A stretch of 33,841 nucleotides of DNA from an uncultured Oribacterium sp. (GTDB lineage: Bacteria; Bacillota; Clostridia; Lachnospirales; Lachnospiraceae): the NCBI GenBank assembly GCA_934270345.1, contig CAKQPT010000024.1, forward strand, positions 1 through 33,841, written 5' to 3'. Made by a program: the position numbers and the translations under genes. Positions 7,422 to 15,930 of the stretch are shown here, piece after piece; position 1 is the first letter of the stretch; every line of letters begins with the position of its first letter. The notes under the pieces are model-generated. The model saw nothing but the letters and a program-made list of their open reading frames with translations, had not been told where the DNA came from and ran no database searches.

Positions 7422-8366
7422 ATGGCAATTACAGCAGCTCAGGTTAAGGAGTTAAGAGATATTACCGGTGCAGGTATGATGGCTTGTAAGAAGGCACTCG
7501 CTGCTACCGAGGGTGACATGGATAAGGCCGTAGAGTTCCTTAGAGAGCAGGGCCTTGCAGGCGCTGAGAAGAAGGCCGGCAGAATCGCAGCTGAGGGTGT
7601 TTCCTTCGCGAAGGTTTCCGAGGACATGCACACTGGTGTCGTTGTAGAGGTTAACGCTGAGACCGACTTCGTTGCTAAGAACGCAAAGTTCCAGGCATAC
7701 GTTGATCAGGTTTGCGATCAGGCTCTTACAACATCCGCTACCGACATCGACGCTTTCCTCGCTGAGAAGTGGAACCTCGATGAGACCAGAACCGTCGCTG
7801 AGCAGCTTTCCGAGGAGATCTCCATCATCGGTGAGAACATGCACATCCGTCGTTTCCACAAGCTCGTTGAGAACGAGGGTCTCGTATCCGCTTACATCCA
7901 CGCTGGTGGACGTATCGGTGTCATCCTTCAGGTGAAGTCTGATGTTGTAAACGATGCTGTTGCTGAGATGGCAAAGAACATCGCAATGCAGATCGCTGCT
8001 CTGAACCCGAAGTACACCACTCGTGCAGAGGTTGATCAGGAGTATCTCGCACACGAGACTGCAATCCTCACAGAGGCTGCTAAGAACGAGAAGCCGAACG
8101 CACCGGAGAAGGTTCTCAACGGTATGGTTCAGGGTCGTCTCAACAAGGAGCTCAAGGAGATCTGCCTCGTAGATCAGACCTACGTAAGAGCAGAGGATGG
8201 CAAGCAGACCGTTCAGCAGTATGTTGATTCTGTAGCCAAGGCTCAGGGCGCTAAGATCTCTCTCGTAACCTTCGTACGTTATGAGACCGGTGAGGGCCTC
8301 GAGAAGAAGAGTGAGGACTTCGCAGCAGAGGTTGCTGCACAGCAGGCAGCTGCAAAGAAGAACTAA
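7422..8366 (+). CDS. Elongation factor Ts
   Basis: EF-Ts recycles EF-Tu by exchanging GDP for GTP. The N-terminal UBA-like domain holds LRDITGAGMMACKKAL, and the VNAETDFVAKN motif is diagnostic. Length is 314 aa from ATG 7422, which is preceded by AGGAGG (7408-7413). An upstream in-frame start at 7344 lies inside the rpsB-tsf hairpin and is rejected. Codon choice resembles rpsB (GTT, GCT, CTT), again marking high expression. In most relatives pyrH follows directly. Here a terminator and twelve kilobases of other genes intervene. Confidence 0.99.
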   Translation: MAITAAQVKELRDITGAGMMACKKALAATEGDMDKAVEFLREQGLAGAEKKAGRIAAEGVSFAKVSEDMHTGVVVEVNAETDFVAKNAKFQAYVDQVCDQALTTSATDIDAFLAEKWNLDETRTVAEQLSEEISIIGENMHIRRFHKLVENEGLVSAYIHAGGRIGVILQVKSDVVNDAVAEMAKNIAMQIAALNPKYTTRAEVDQEYLAHETAILTEAAKNEKPNAPEKVLNGMVQGRLNKELKEICLVDQTYVRAEDGKQTVQQYVDSVAKAQGAKISLVTFVRYETGEGLEKKSEDFAAEVAAQQAAAKKN

Positions 8367-8390
8367 TCTTCATATAGCATGATTTTACGA

Positions 8391-8420
8391 GAGCTTCGGG
8401 CATGTCCCGAAGCTCTTTTT
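8391..8420 (+). terminator. Intrinsic terminator of rpsB-tsf
   Basis: Perfect 10-bp stem GAGCTTCGGG/CCCGAAGCTC with CATGT loop, then TTTTT. Confidence 0.92.
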
Positions 8421-8455
8421 CGATTCAGCAGTGAACTTTGACCGGATTTTGTAAA

Positions 8456-8485
8456 TTGACCTCCACCGTCCGAGTGCGCTACAAT
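8456..8485 (+). promoter_or_regulatory. Promoter for truA
   Basis: TTGACC (8456-8461), 18-nt spacer, TACAAT (8480-8485). Start site near 8492, which excludes the upstream ATG at 8484 as the translation start. Confidence 0.65.
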
Positions 8486-8513
8486 GTTCCCAAACGAAAA
8501 AACGGAGCATACT

Positions 8514-9290
8514 ATGACCAGAAACTATAAGATGATTCTAAGCTACGATGGTTCCCGCTACTATGGCTGGGAGCATCAGCCGAACACTGAGCTCACGATC
8601 CAGGGGAAGCTCGAGCAGGTGCTGACCCGCATGATCTACGGCGAGCAGTATGAGGCTTCGGACAATGCTTCCTTTCCGATCACTGTCATTGGGGCGGGAC
8701 GGACCGACGCCGGTGTACATGCGCGTGCGATGACCGCCAACGTACTGCTCGATACCGACAGAACAGAAGAGGAGATCCGGAGCTACATGAACCAGTACCT
8801 CCCGGACGACATCAGCATCAATGAGCTGAAGCTCTGCGGCGATCGCTTCCACAGTCGCTTCAAGGCATCCGGCAAGACCTACCGCTACAGCTGCTGGTTC
8901 AGTGATCAGAAGCCGGTTTTCGAGCGGAAGTATGTCTCGGTGCTCGAGAAGTACCCGGACCTCGACGCGATGCGGGAGGCAGCGACGTACCTCATCGGGG
9001 AGCATGATTTCAAGTGCTTCTGCGGCAACAGTAAGATGAAGAAGTCGACCGTGCGAAAGATCGACACCGTGGAGATCACCGAGAACGGCCCGTACATCCG
9101 TTTCTACTTTCATGGCACCGGCTTCCTGCAGAACCAGATTCGCATCATGACCGGCACCCTCCTCGAGGTGGGCTTCGGAAAGCGCCGTCCGGAATCGATG
9201 AAGGACATCATCGCCTCCCGTGACCGGAAGATGGCCGGCGTCACGATGGAAGCGAAGGGGCTGTGTCTCATGAAGGTCGATTACGATTAA
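8514..9290 (+). CDS. tRNA pseudouridine(38-40) synthase TruA
   Basis: TruA modifies uridines in the anticodon stem-loop of many tRNAs. The motif GAGRTDAGVHA gives catalytic Asp65. YYGWEHQP near the N terminus and FKCFCGNSKMKKSTVRKI, FHGTGFLQNQIRIMTGTL in the second half are family hallmarks. ATG 8514 follows CGGAG (8503-8507) and lies downstream of the predicted transcription start, so it is preferred to the ATG at 8484. Length 258 aa is normal. It is transcribed independently of rpsB-tsf. Confidence 0.97.
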   Translation: MTRNYKMILSYDGSRYYGWEHQPNTELTIQGKLEQVLTRMIYGEQYEASDNASFPITVIGAGRTDAGVHARAMTANVLLDTDRTEEEIRSYMNQYLPDDISINELKLCGDRFHSRFKASGKTYRYSCWFSDQKPVFERKYVSVLEKYPDLDAMREAATYLIGEHDFKCFCGNSKMKKSTVRKIDTVEITENGPYIRFYFHGTGFLQNQIRIMTGTLLEVGFGKRRPESMKDIIASRDRKMAGVTMEAKGLCLMKVDYD

Positions 9291-9324
9291 AGCGCTACCG
9301 GATGATGACACGGTGATCATAACT

Positions 9325-9353
9325 TTGTGAGCAAATACGGATGATCGTATAAC
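9325..9353 (+). promoter_or_regulatory. Promoter for the L,D-transpeptidase
   Basis: TTGTGA (9325-9330), 17-nt spacer, TATAAC (9348-9353). Leader of about 60 nt to the start at 9417. Confidence 0.5.
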
Positions 9354-9416
9354 CGTAGACAGAATAAGTCTCTGACGTCATCGGTTGCAGATGTGAAATA
9401 TAGAAGGATATACAGT

Positions 9417-10148
9417 ATGAACAAGAGAAAGAATTTCATCGGAACCTGTCTGATCGCAGCGATGCTTTTTGTGAGCAGTGCATTTACCTCACTGGCAGAG
9501 TTCGGACCAACCATCATCGACACCACAGGGCCGGTGACGAGCGCGGCGACGGGTGACGATGCGACGGCAGAAGCATTGGCGAAAACCCTGACGGCACAGA
9601 TCACGGACCAGATCATCCTCGTCGTGGACCACTCGCTGTCCCTCTATAATAAGCAGGCGGACGGCAGCTGGAAGCGGGCGATGGAAACCTGGTGCGGCTA
9701 TGGACGGAACGGACTGAAGGCCTGGAACGAGCGGCACGAGGGCGACCAGACGACGCCGGTCGGCTCCTTCCCGATTCTGCACGCCTTCGGTATCAGCCCG
9801 AATCCTGGCACACAGATGAGCTGGCGCGATGTGACGCCGAACTCCTACTGGTCCGGCGAGCAGGCGACGTACAACAGCTGGGTAGAGAGCGCAACGCCGA
9901 TCAGCGGAGAGCATCTCAGCGAGTATACGATCTGCTATAAGTACGCGATGGCCGTCGGCTTCAATGTAAACCCGACCGTCTATAAGCGTGGCTCCGCGAT
10001 CTTCCTGCACTGCAAGAATCCGGCGGACTGGGGTTCGGCGGGCTGCGTTTCCGTGGAGGAAGCGGACATGATTGCGCTGCTGCAGCAGTGCCATAACGGC
10101 TGTTACATGATGATCGTGCCGAACGAGGCCTCGATCGCGAATTTCTGA
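9417..10148 (+). CDS. Secreted L,D-transpeptidase (YkuD family)
   Basis: Residues 1-27 form a Sec signal peptide: a KRK n-region, a hydrophobic core and a likely cut after SLA. The rest is a YkuD catalytic domain. It has the conserved histidine in FLHCKN (His198) and the SAGCVSV motif with catalytic Cys210. The family forms 3-3 crosslinks in peptidoglycan or anchors proteins to it. The DQTTPVGSF segment upstream is also typical. ATG 9417 follows AGAAGGA (9402-9408), and the GTG at 9393 upstream is rejected. There are no recognisable peptidoglycan-binding repeats. Length 243 aa. The neighbours give no clue to its target. Confidence 0.88.
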   Translation: MNKRKNFIGTCLIAAMLFVSSAFTSLAEFGPTIIDTTGPVTSAATGDDATAEALAKTLTAQITDQIILVVDHSLSLYNKQADGSWKRAMETWCGYGRNGLKAWNERHEGDQTTPVGSFPILHAFGISPNPGTQMSWRDVTPNSYWSGEQATYNSWVESATPISGEHLSEYTICYKYAMAVGFNVNPTVYKRGSAIFLHCKNPADWGSAGCVSVEEADMIALLQQCHNGCYMMIVPNEASIANF

Positions 10149-10317
10149 ATCGTAGGTACGACTCGTGACGACGAGACGCCGCTAATAAAAGAGTGCGCTG
10201 AACCGGCAGGATGGGCAGGATGATCCGGTCACGACGTAAGAGGCCGGGACAGACAGTATGTTCCATCTCGACATAAGAGCTAGAACAGGAACAGACAGAA
10301 AAGTGGAGGCAGAATAG

Positions 10318-11181
10318 ATGGAAGAAGCAAGAACGGTCCGGAAGGGCCTGGTGTGTGAGGGCGGCGCGATGCGCGGGATGTTCACCGCAGGTGTACTCGA
10401 TGTCTTCCTGGAGGAGGGAATCAGCTTCGATGGCATGGTCGGTGTGTCGGCGGGTGCGACCTTCGGCTGCAATTTCAAGTCGCGGCAGATCGGACGCACG
10501 ATCCGCTACAATAAGCGCTTCGCAAAGGACCGGCGCTACTGCAGCATCGAGTCGCTGCTGAAGACCGGAAACCTCTATAATGCCGAGTTCTGCTACCATA
10601 CGCTTCCAGAGGAGCTCGATCTTTTCGACTGGGATACCTTCCTCGCGAATCCGATGAAGTTCTACATCGTCGCAACGGACTGTAATACCGGGCGACCGGT
10701 CTACCATGAGTGTAAGACCTCGGCTCCGGAGGAGATGGAGTGGTTCCGCGCGAGCGCTTCGATGCCGCTCGTGTCGAAGCCGGTCGTGATTCAGGGACAG
10801 ACGCTCCTCGATGGCGGCATCAGCAATGCGATTCCGCTCTGCTTCATGGAGCATATCGGCTACGAGCGCAATGTTGTCATCCTCACGCAGGACCGGAGCT
10901 ACCAGAAAAAGCCGCAGGCGGGCATGCAGGCCTTCCGTAAGCTGCAGAAGAGGTATCCGCTCTGCTACGATGCGATGAAAAACCGTCACTTCATGTATAA
11001 CGATCAGCTTGCGGACGTCCACGCCAAGGAGACCGCCGGTCAGGTGCTGGTCATCCAGCCACCGGAGCCCCTCGGCATCCGCCGCACCGAGCACGATCCG
11101 GAGGCGCTTGAGCGCGTGTACCAGATCGGGCGCAGCGAAGCTCTGAAACGACTCGAGGAGGTCCGCGCATTCCTCGGCTGA
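10318..11181 (+). CDS. Patatin-like phospholipase family protein
   Basis: Serine acyl hydrolase of the patatin fold, probably cytoplasmic or membrane-peripheral, as there is no signal peptide. Visible elements are the oxyanion region GGAMRGMFTAGVLD (15-28), the nucleophile elbow GVSAG (Ser44) and the catalytic Asp in LLDGGISNAIP (Asp165), giving a Ser-Asp dyad. Length 287 aa and the C-terminal DPEALERVYQIGR region match the bacterial YjjU/RssA-like branch. The natural lipid substrate is unknown. ATG 10318 follows GGAGG (10305-10309). The next gene starts 21 nt after its stop, suggesting an operon with the Dus and FliB-like genes. The 169-nt gap upstream shows no convincing promoter. Confidence 0.9.
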   Translation: MEEARTVRKGLVCEGGAMRGMFTAGVLDVFLEEGISFDGMVGVSAGATFGCNFKSRQIGRTIRYNKRFAKDRRYCSIESLLKTGNLYNAEFCYHTLPEELDLFDWDTFLANPMKFYIVATDCNTGRPVYHECKTSAPEEMEWFRASASMPLVSKPVVIQGQTLLDGGISNAIPLCFMEHIGYERNVVILTQDRSYQKKPQAGMQAFRKLQKRYPLCYDAMKNRHFMYNDQLADVHAKETAGQVLVIQPPEPLGIRRTEHDPEALERVYQIGRSEALKRLEEVRAFLG

Positions 11182-11202
11182 GCATAATTTGAAAGGCTTT
11201 CT

Positions 11203-12291
11203 ATGAACTTTTATTTCGCGCCGATGGAGGGCGTCACCGGCTACTGCTTCCGGACTGCGTACAACGCCGCCTTCCCTGGCCTCGACCGCTTCTATACGCC
11301 GTTTCTCTCGGCGAACGATACCTTCCAGTTTACACACCGCGAGGAGCGCGACGTCGCTCCGGAGCATAACCTTGGCATGCGTGTCGTGCCGCAGATCATC
11401 ACCAACAACGCAGAGATGTTCGTCTGGGCCATCCGCGAGATGGCGAAGCTCGGTTACACCGAGGTGAATCTCAATGCAGGCTGCCCGAGCGGTACGGTCG
11501 TCGCGAAAGGAAAAGGCGCCGGACTGCTCCGGGATCCGGACCGCCTCGACGAGTTCCTCGATCAGACCTTCGAGCTTCTGGAAAAAGAAGGCATCTGCTA
11601 TGATGTCGCGGACGCACCTGATGTACCGCTGTTCGAGAAGATGTCTCCGGAAGAGACATTGGCCTCGGAAGCGGGTGATGGAGAAATCACTCCGAAGCCG
11701 GTGAAGACCGCAGATGGCCGGACACATGTCTGTATTTCGGTGAAGACCCGCATCGGCGGCTGGGAACCGGACGAAGCCGGTGAGCTGATCCGCGTCTACA
11801 ACCGCTACCCGCTGAAGGACCTGATCGTGCACCCGCGCGTGCAGAAGCAGATCTACCGCGGGGAGGTGCATCTCGACGTCTTCCGGCAGTTCGTCGAGGA
11901 GTCGAAGCACCACCTCGTGTATAACGGAGATATCGTCACCGTCGGCGACTACGAACGCATCACCCGGATGTTCCCGTTGATCGACAGCATCATGATCGGC
12001 CGCGGACTCCTCACGAATCCGGCCCTCGTGCGCCAGATCCGGGGCGGGGATGTGGCGACGCTCGACGAGCTGAAGGCCTTCCATGAGCAGCTGCTCGAAA
12101 ATTACATGACGGAGATGCAGAGCGAGCGGAACACCCTGTTTAAGATGAAGGAGTACTGGAACTGGCTGAGTCAGTCCTTCGAGGGCAGCGAGCGCTATAT
12201 GAAGGAGATCCGGAAGGCGGATACCCTCGTGCGTTACCGCTCGGCGGTACGGAACCTGCTCGCGAACTGTGCGCTGAAGGGAGAGGCGTAA
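11203..12291 (+). CDS. tRNA-dihydrouridine synthase family flavoprotein
   Basis: Dus enzymes reduce uridine to dihydrouridine in tRNA using FMN and NADPH. Seen: the FAPMEGVTGYCFR FMN-binding start (5-17), the catalytic cysteine in NLNAGCPSG (Cys94), VKTRIGGWE, the LIVHPR..Q..YRG block, a YNGDI phosphate site and IMIGRGLLTNP. Residues of about 127-168 form an acidic insert between the catalytic and FMN regions, absent from ordinary Dus proteins. Its DNA contains a perfect 7-bp hairpin (ATGTCTC/GAGACAT, 11641-11659). The C terminus is the helical tRNA-binding domain. Which tRNA position it modifies is not readable from sequence. The FliB-like gene begins 6 nt after its stop. Confidence 0.92.
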   Translation: MNFYFAPMEGVTGYCFRTAYNAAFPGLDRFYTPFLSANDTFQFTHREERDVAPEHNLGMRVVPQIITNNAEMFVWAIREMAKLGYTEVNLNAGCPSGTVVAKGKGAGLLRDPDRLDEFLDQTFELLEKEGICYDVADAPDVPLFEKMSPEETLASEAGDGEITPKPVKTADGRTHVCISVKTRIGGWEPDEAGELIRVYNRYPLKDLIVHPRVQKQIYRGEVHLDVFRQFVEESKHHLVYNGDIVTVGDYERITRMFPLIDSIMIGRGLLTNPALVRQIRGGDVATLDELKAFHEQLLENYMTEMQSERNTLFKMKEYWNWLSQSFEGSERYMKEIRKADTLVRYRSAVRNLLANCALKGEA

Positions 12292-12297
12292 AACATC

Positions 12298-13311
12298 ATG
12301 ATCATCGAATATCCATCCTACTATGAAAAGTTCCGCTGCATCGGCGGACGCTGCCCGGACACCTGCTGTGCCGGCTGGGAGGTCGACGTCGACGAGGAGT
12401 CGAGCGCATATTATCGCAGCATCGAAGGCGAGTTCGGCGACACCCTGCGCGCGCATATCCAGGAAGAGGACGGCGACTGCTTCTTCCCGCTCACGAAGGA
12501 AGGTCACTGCCCGTTTCTACGGAAAGACCTGCTCTGCGAGATGTATATCCAGCTCGGCGAGGAGAGCCTCTGCCAGACCTGCACGGAGTACCCGCGCTAC
12601 TTCATGGACATCGGAAACTACGAGCAGATTGACATGAGCCTGAGCTGCATGGAGCTCGGCCGCATCTTCTTCACCGAGTGCGATCGCATCGAGTACATCC
12701 GCTCCGAGAACGAGATCCCGGGTGAAGAAATCAGCGAAGAAGAGCGGGAGACCCTTATCGAGGTGCTGGCGCTTCGGAACCGCTGTATCGAGCTGCTCCA
12801 GAATCATGGTGGTTCCTTCCTCGACGCATGGCAGGCCGTACGCGCCCTCGTCGCCGCAGCCCAGGGCCTCGACCCGAAGGAAGCCGACGCAGAGCGAAGT
12901 TTCCTGAAGGAGGATTTCCCGGCCCTCGTCGAGCTCATGAAGCATCTCGATTCCCTCCGCCCGGAGTGGGATACCCTCGTCGAAGGCTACGAGCAGAACT
13001 GTCGGGACCCGCACTTCCTCGATGCACTCCCGCAGTTCATGCAGGAAGAAGCCACACAGCTCGACCGCTGGTTCACGAAGCTCGCCGTTTACTTCGTCTA
13101 CCGCTACTTCATCGATACCTGTATCGACGGCGACATCGAAATCGAGCTCTGCCTCGTACACCGCAGCCTCATGATGATCCTCTTCATGCTCTACAGCCGC
13201 TGGACCGAACAGCAGCAGCTTGACGTTTCGGACATCATCGACGTCGCGCACCTCTTCTCAAAAGAGGTGGAACATGACGAAGGCAATGTCAATCTCCTCA
13301 AATCTATCTGA
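12298..13311 (+). CDS. FliB-like (flagellin lysine-N-methylase family) cysteine-rich protein
   Basis: The N terminus carries the family pattern: FRCIGGRCPDTCC (Cys14, 19, 23, 24), then HCPFL, LLCEM, and LCQTCTEYPR. These clustered cysteines probably hold a metal or iron-sulphur centre. The founding member, Salmonella FliB, is required for N-methylation of flagellin lysines. Many clostridial homologues exist away from flagellar genes and their substrates are unknown. No flagellar gene is present in this window, so a flagellar role is not supported here. Residues after about 150 are helical and acidic without recognised motifs. Length 337 aa. It is closely spaced after the dus gene, and its ribosome binding site (GGAGAGG) lies inside the dus end. 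Confidence 0.75.
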   Translation: MIIEYPSYYEKFRCIGGRCPDTCCAGWEVDVDEESSAYYRSIEGEFGDTLRAHIQEEDGDCFFPLTKEGHCPFLRKDLLCEMYIQLGEESLCQTCTEYPRYFMDIGNYEQIDMSLSCMELGRIFFTECDRIEYIRSENEIPGEEISEEERETLIEVLALRNRCIELLQNHGGSFLDAWQAVRALVAAAQGLDPKEADAERSFLKEDFPALVELMKHLDSLRPEWDTLVEGYEQNCRDPHFLDALPQFMQEEATQLDRWFTKLAVYFVYRYFIDTCIDGDIEIELCLVHRSLMMILFMLYSRWTEQQQLDVSDIIDVAHLFSKEVEHDEGNVNLLKSI

Positions 13312-13342
13312 TGACAGGAGCCCCGGAGGGGCTCCTTGTCAT
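13311..13342 (+). terminator. Hairpin after the FliB-like gene
   Basis: ATGACA-GGAGCCCC pairs with GGGGCTCC-T-TGTCAT around GGA, a 14-bp stem with one bulge, starting at the stop codon. There is only a weak T-tract. Its CCCCGGAGGGG core resembles the outer arm of the long-hairpin repeat element. Confidence 0.65.
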
Positions 13343-13357
13343 TCTGCACAAATCTTG

Positions 13358-13386
13358 TTGCCCGAATCAACGTTCTACGTTAAAAT
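13358..13386 (+). promoter_or_regulatory. Possible promoter for the GGDEF-EAL gene
   Basis: TTGCCC (13358-13363), 17-nt spacer, TAAAAT (13381-13386). The start site would fall beside the AGGAGGAG ribosome binding site (13391-13398), giving a very short leader, so this is tentative. Confidence 0.3.
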
Positions 13387-13410
13387 ATTAAGGAGGAGCG
13401 TCTCGCATCC

Positions 13411-15930
13411 ATGAGACGAAATAGACCGTTGAAAGAATTCTCAAGAAAACATATCCATATCATCCTGTGTACCCTCTCGGTCGGCCTGATCCTCTGCGGC
13501 CTCGTGATGCTCATCCAGGACTTCTACAACTCGACCTACGCGTCGGATACGTCTGCTGCCACCGTGCAGGAGGCGTCTTTTTCGAACGCAAATGTCCTCT
13601 ATCTGAGTTCTTACAGCCGGAGCTTCACCACCGTGCCGGATCAGGAGAGGGGCATCCAGAAGGTCTTCGACCAGTACCCGGGCATCACCCTAACCGAGGA
13701 GTTCATGGATACCCGTAACTACCCGGCAGAGGGCAATCTTCAGAATGTCTATGAGAGCCTTCTCTATAAGTATCGGAACAAGGATGCCTTCGACGCCATC
13801 ATCCTCGCCGATGATGCGGCACTGAAGTTCGGTCTCCGCTATCGCGATGACCTCTTCAAGGGCAGTCCGATGGTCTTCATGTGCATCAATGACTTCGACC
13901 GCGCACGCAGCGCGATGAACTATCATGACGTCACCGGTAACATCGAGGGTTTTGACCTGAAAGGAACGATCGAGGTCGCGGCGAAGCTTCTTCCGAACGC
14001 GGATACAGTCGTGGCCATCTATGATGATACAGACTCGGGACTCGGTGACTTCAAGCGGATGAAGGAGATCGAAGCCGATTTTCCGAACTACAGCTTCCAG
14101 TATATCAATACCTCGATGCTCTATACCGATGAGCTTGTGGACCAGCTCGAGTGCATCGGTAAGAATTCCATCGTGCTCTACCTGGATGCCTTCGAGAATG
14201 CGGATGGCACGATCTATGATATGGAAACGAGCGCGAAATTCATCGCACAGCACTGCCCGGTGCCGGTATTCCGCGCCTCCATCGGTGGTCTCGGTCTCGG
14301 CCTCGCCGGCGGACATTACTTCGACTACGAAGCGGCTGGCGAAACCGCTGCGCGCACCGTCATTGACATCCTGAACGGTGCATCGGCTGACGACATGCCG
14401 GTGAACTATGAGAACATCAGCCACTATGCCTTCGACTTCGACGTCCTTCGGAAGCATGGACTGAATACTGCGGTACTCCCGAAGGAGACCGAATTCATCA
14501 ACGAACCGCTGAGCTACTTCAGGCGCTATAAGGCGATCATCCTGCCGAGTGCCTACATCATGAGCGGTCTCTTCATCTGGCTCATCGTTCTCGAGATCTC
14601 GAATGAAGAGAAGCGTCGCAAGACCAGAGAGCTCACCTACTCCAGAAACAAGCTGCAGTACATGTATGAGCACGATACGATGACGCAGCTGCCGAACCGT
14701 GGCCGTGCCGACACGCACATGCAGGAGATGCTTCAGGAGGGCGGCACCCATACGCTCATGCTCATCGATCTCGATAACTTCAAGACACTGAACGACACCT
14801 TCGGCCACGGCGCGGGTGATTATGTACTGAAGGAAATGGCCCGTCGACTCCGTCTCGTCGCGGTGAAGTACCAGGGCTTCGTTTCCCGCTATGGCGGCGA
14901 CGAGTTCGCCATCCTTTTTGCGAATGAAATCAGGCAGGACAGCAGTGAGATGCTGTCCTACCTCCGGAACATTCTGAATGAGCCGTACATCTACGAGGAG
15001 CAGCATCTGACCGTCACCTGCAGTATCGGTGTGACGACGGCGACCGGGAAGGACCGTCTCGTAAACGACCTTTTCTCCGAGGCGGATAAGGCGCTGACGG
15101 AAGCGAAGAGCCGCGGCAAGCATACGGCGGTATTCTTCGACGCGACGATGCATGAGCGCATCCTCGAGGAGGACAATATCGTCCAGACCCTGCACGACGC
15201 CTGTGATCACGACGGCTTCCGCATCGTATACCAGCCGCAGATCTCGACGAAAACCGGCAAGGTCATCGGCTACGAGGCCCTCGTACGCCTGAAGAGCGGT
15301 GCCTACTATCCGGACCGCTTTATTGCCCCAGCCGAAAAGTACGGCATGATCATCCAGATCGGACGCATCGTCACCGAAAAGGTCATCCATCAGATGGCCG
15401 TCTGGCGCGCCCAGGGCGTGGAGCTTCAGAAGGTGTCCATCAACTACTCGGCGAAGCAGCTGCAGGACGAAGAGTACGTTCAGTATCTGAAGTCTCTGCT
15501 TCAGAAGGAAAACATCTCACCGGATCTCATCGAGATCGAGGTTACAGAGAGCCTCTATATGGAGTATAAGGAGCAGACGAACACGCTCTTCCGACAGCTT
15601 CGGGAGCTCGGCATCGGCCTCGCGCTCGACGACTTCGGCACGGGCTACTCGTCGCTGAACTACCTCACCTTCATCCCGGCGGACCGCATCAAGCTCGACA
15701 AGAAGATGACGGACACCTACCTCCAGCAGGGAAATACCAACATCATCAAGAACATCGTCAACATCGCGCACGACCTCAACATGACCCTCTGTATCGAGGG
15801 TGTCGAGAACCGCGCGCAGTATGATCTCGCCACGGCTCTCGGCTGTGACGACGTCCAGGGCTACTTCTTCAGTCGCCCGATGGATGGCAACGCCGTCCCA
15901 TATTACAGAGTGGAGTTTCTGGATTCATGA
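13411..15930 (+). CDS. Membrane sensor protein with GGDEF and EAL domains (c-di-GMP turnover)
   Basis: Topology: a short basic N terminus, TM1 at about 14-35, and an extracytoplasmic domain of about 310 residues resembling ABC-type substrate-binding sensors (NVLYLSSYSRSF.TVPDQERG start, near 54). A second TM follows at about 372-392, then GGDEF and EAL domains. The cyclase motif GGDEF is intact at 495-499, but no RxxD inhibitory site precedes it. The phosphodiesterase motifs EALVR (622-626) and DDFGTGYSS (740-748), the KLDK lysine and the EGVEN glutamate are all present. Both activities are therefore possible, and the net direction cannot be told. ATG 13411 follows AGGAGGAG. The stop overlaps the start of the RsmH gene (ATGA), an odd pairing of second-messenger and rRNA-modification genes. 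Confidence 0.92.
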   Translation: MRRNRPLKEFSRKHIHIILCTLSVGLILCGLVMLIQDFYNSTYASDTSAATVQEASFSNANVLYLSSYSRSFTTVPDQERGIQKVFDQYPGITLTEEFMDTRNYPAEGNLQNVYESLLYKYRNKDAFDAIILADDAALKFGLRYRDDLFKGSPMVFMCINDFDRARSAMNYHDVTGNIEGFDLKGTIEVAAKLLPNADTVVAIYDDTDSGLGDFKRMKEIEADFPNYSFQYINTSMLYTDELVDQLECIGKNSIVLYLDAFENADGTIYDMETSAKFIAQHCPVPVFRASIGGLGLGLAGGHYFDYEAAGETAARTVIDILNGASADDMPVNYENISHYAFDFDVLRKHGLNTAVLPKETEFINEPLSYFRRYKAIILPSAYIMSGLFIWLIVLEISNEEKRRKTRELTYSRNKLQYMYEHDTMTQLPNRGRADTHMQEMLQEGGTHTLMLIDLDNFKTLNDTFGHGAGDYVLKEMARRLRLVAVKYQGFVSRYGGDEFAILFANEIRQDSSEMLSYLRNILNEPYIYEEQHLTVTCSIGVTTATGKDRLVNDLFSEADKALTEAKSRGKHTAVFFDATMHERILEEDNIVQTLHDACDHDGFRIVYQPQISTKTGKVIGYEALVRLKSGAYYPDRFIAPAEKYGMIIQIGRIVTEKVIHQMAVWRAQGVELQKVSINYSAKQLQDEEYVQYLKSLLQKENISPDLIEIEVTESLYMEYKEQTNTLFRQLRELGIGLALDDFGTGYSSLNYLTFIPADRIKLDKKMTDTYLQQGNTNIIKNIVNIAHDLNMTLCIEGVENRAQYDLATALGCDDVQGYFFSRPMDGNAVPYYRVEFLDS

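Noticed and set aside
10149..10317. Promoter or small gene between the L,D-transpeptidase and patatin genes
   Set aside because: No -35/-10 pair of acceptable quality, no hairpin with T-tract and no coding frame with a ribosome binding site were found.
9961..12507. Very long antisense open frame (848 codons, - strand)
   Set aside because: It lies opposite the ldt, patatin, dus and fliB-like genes. GC-rich third positions on the + strand remove stop codons from this antisense frame, and the product resembles nothing and lacks a ribosome binding site.
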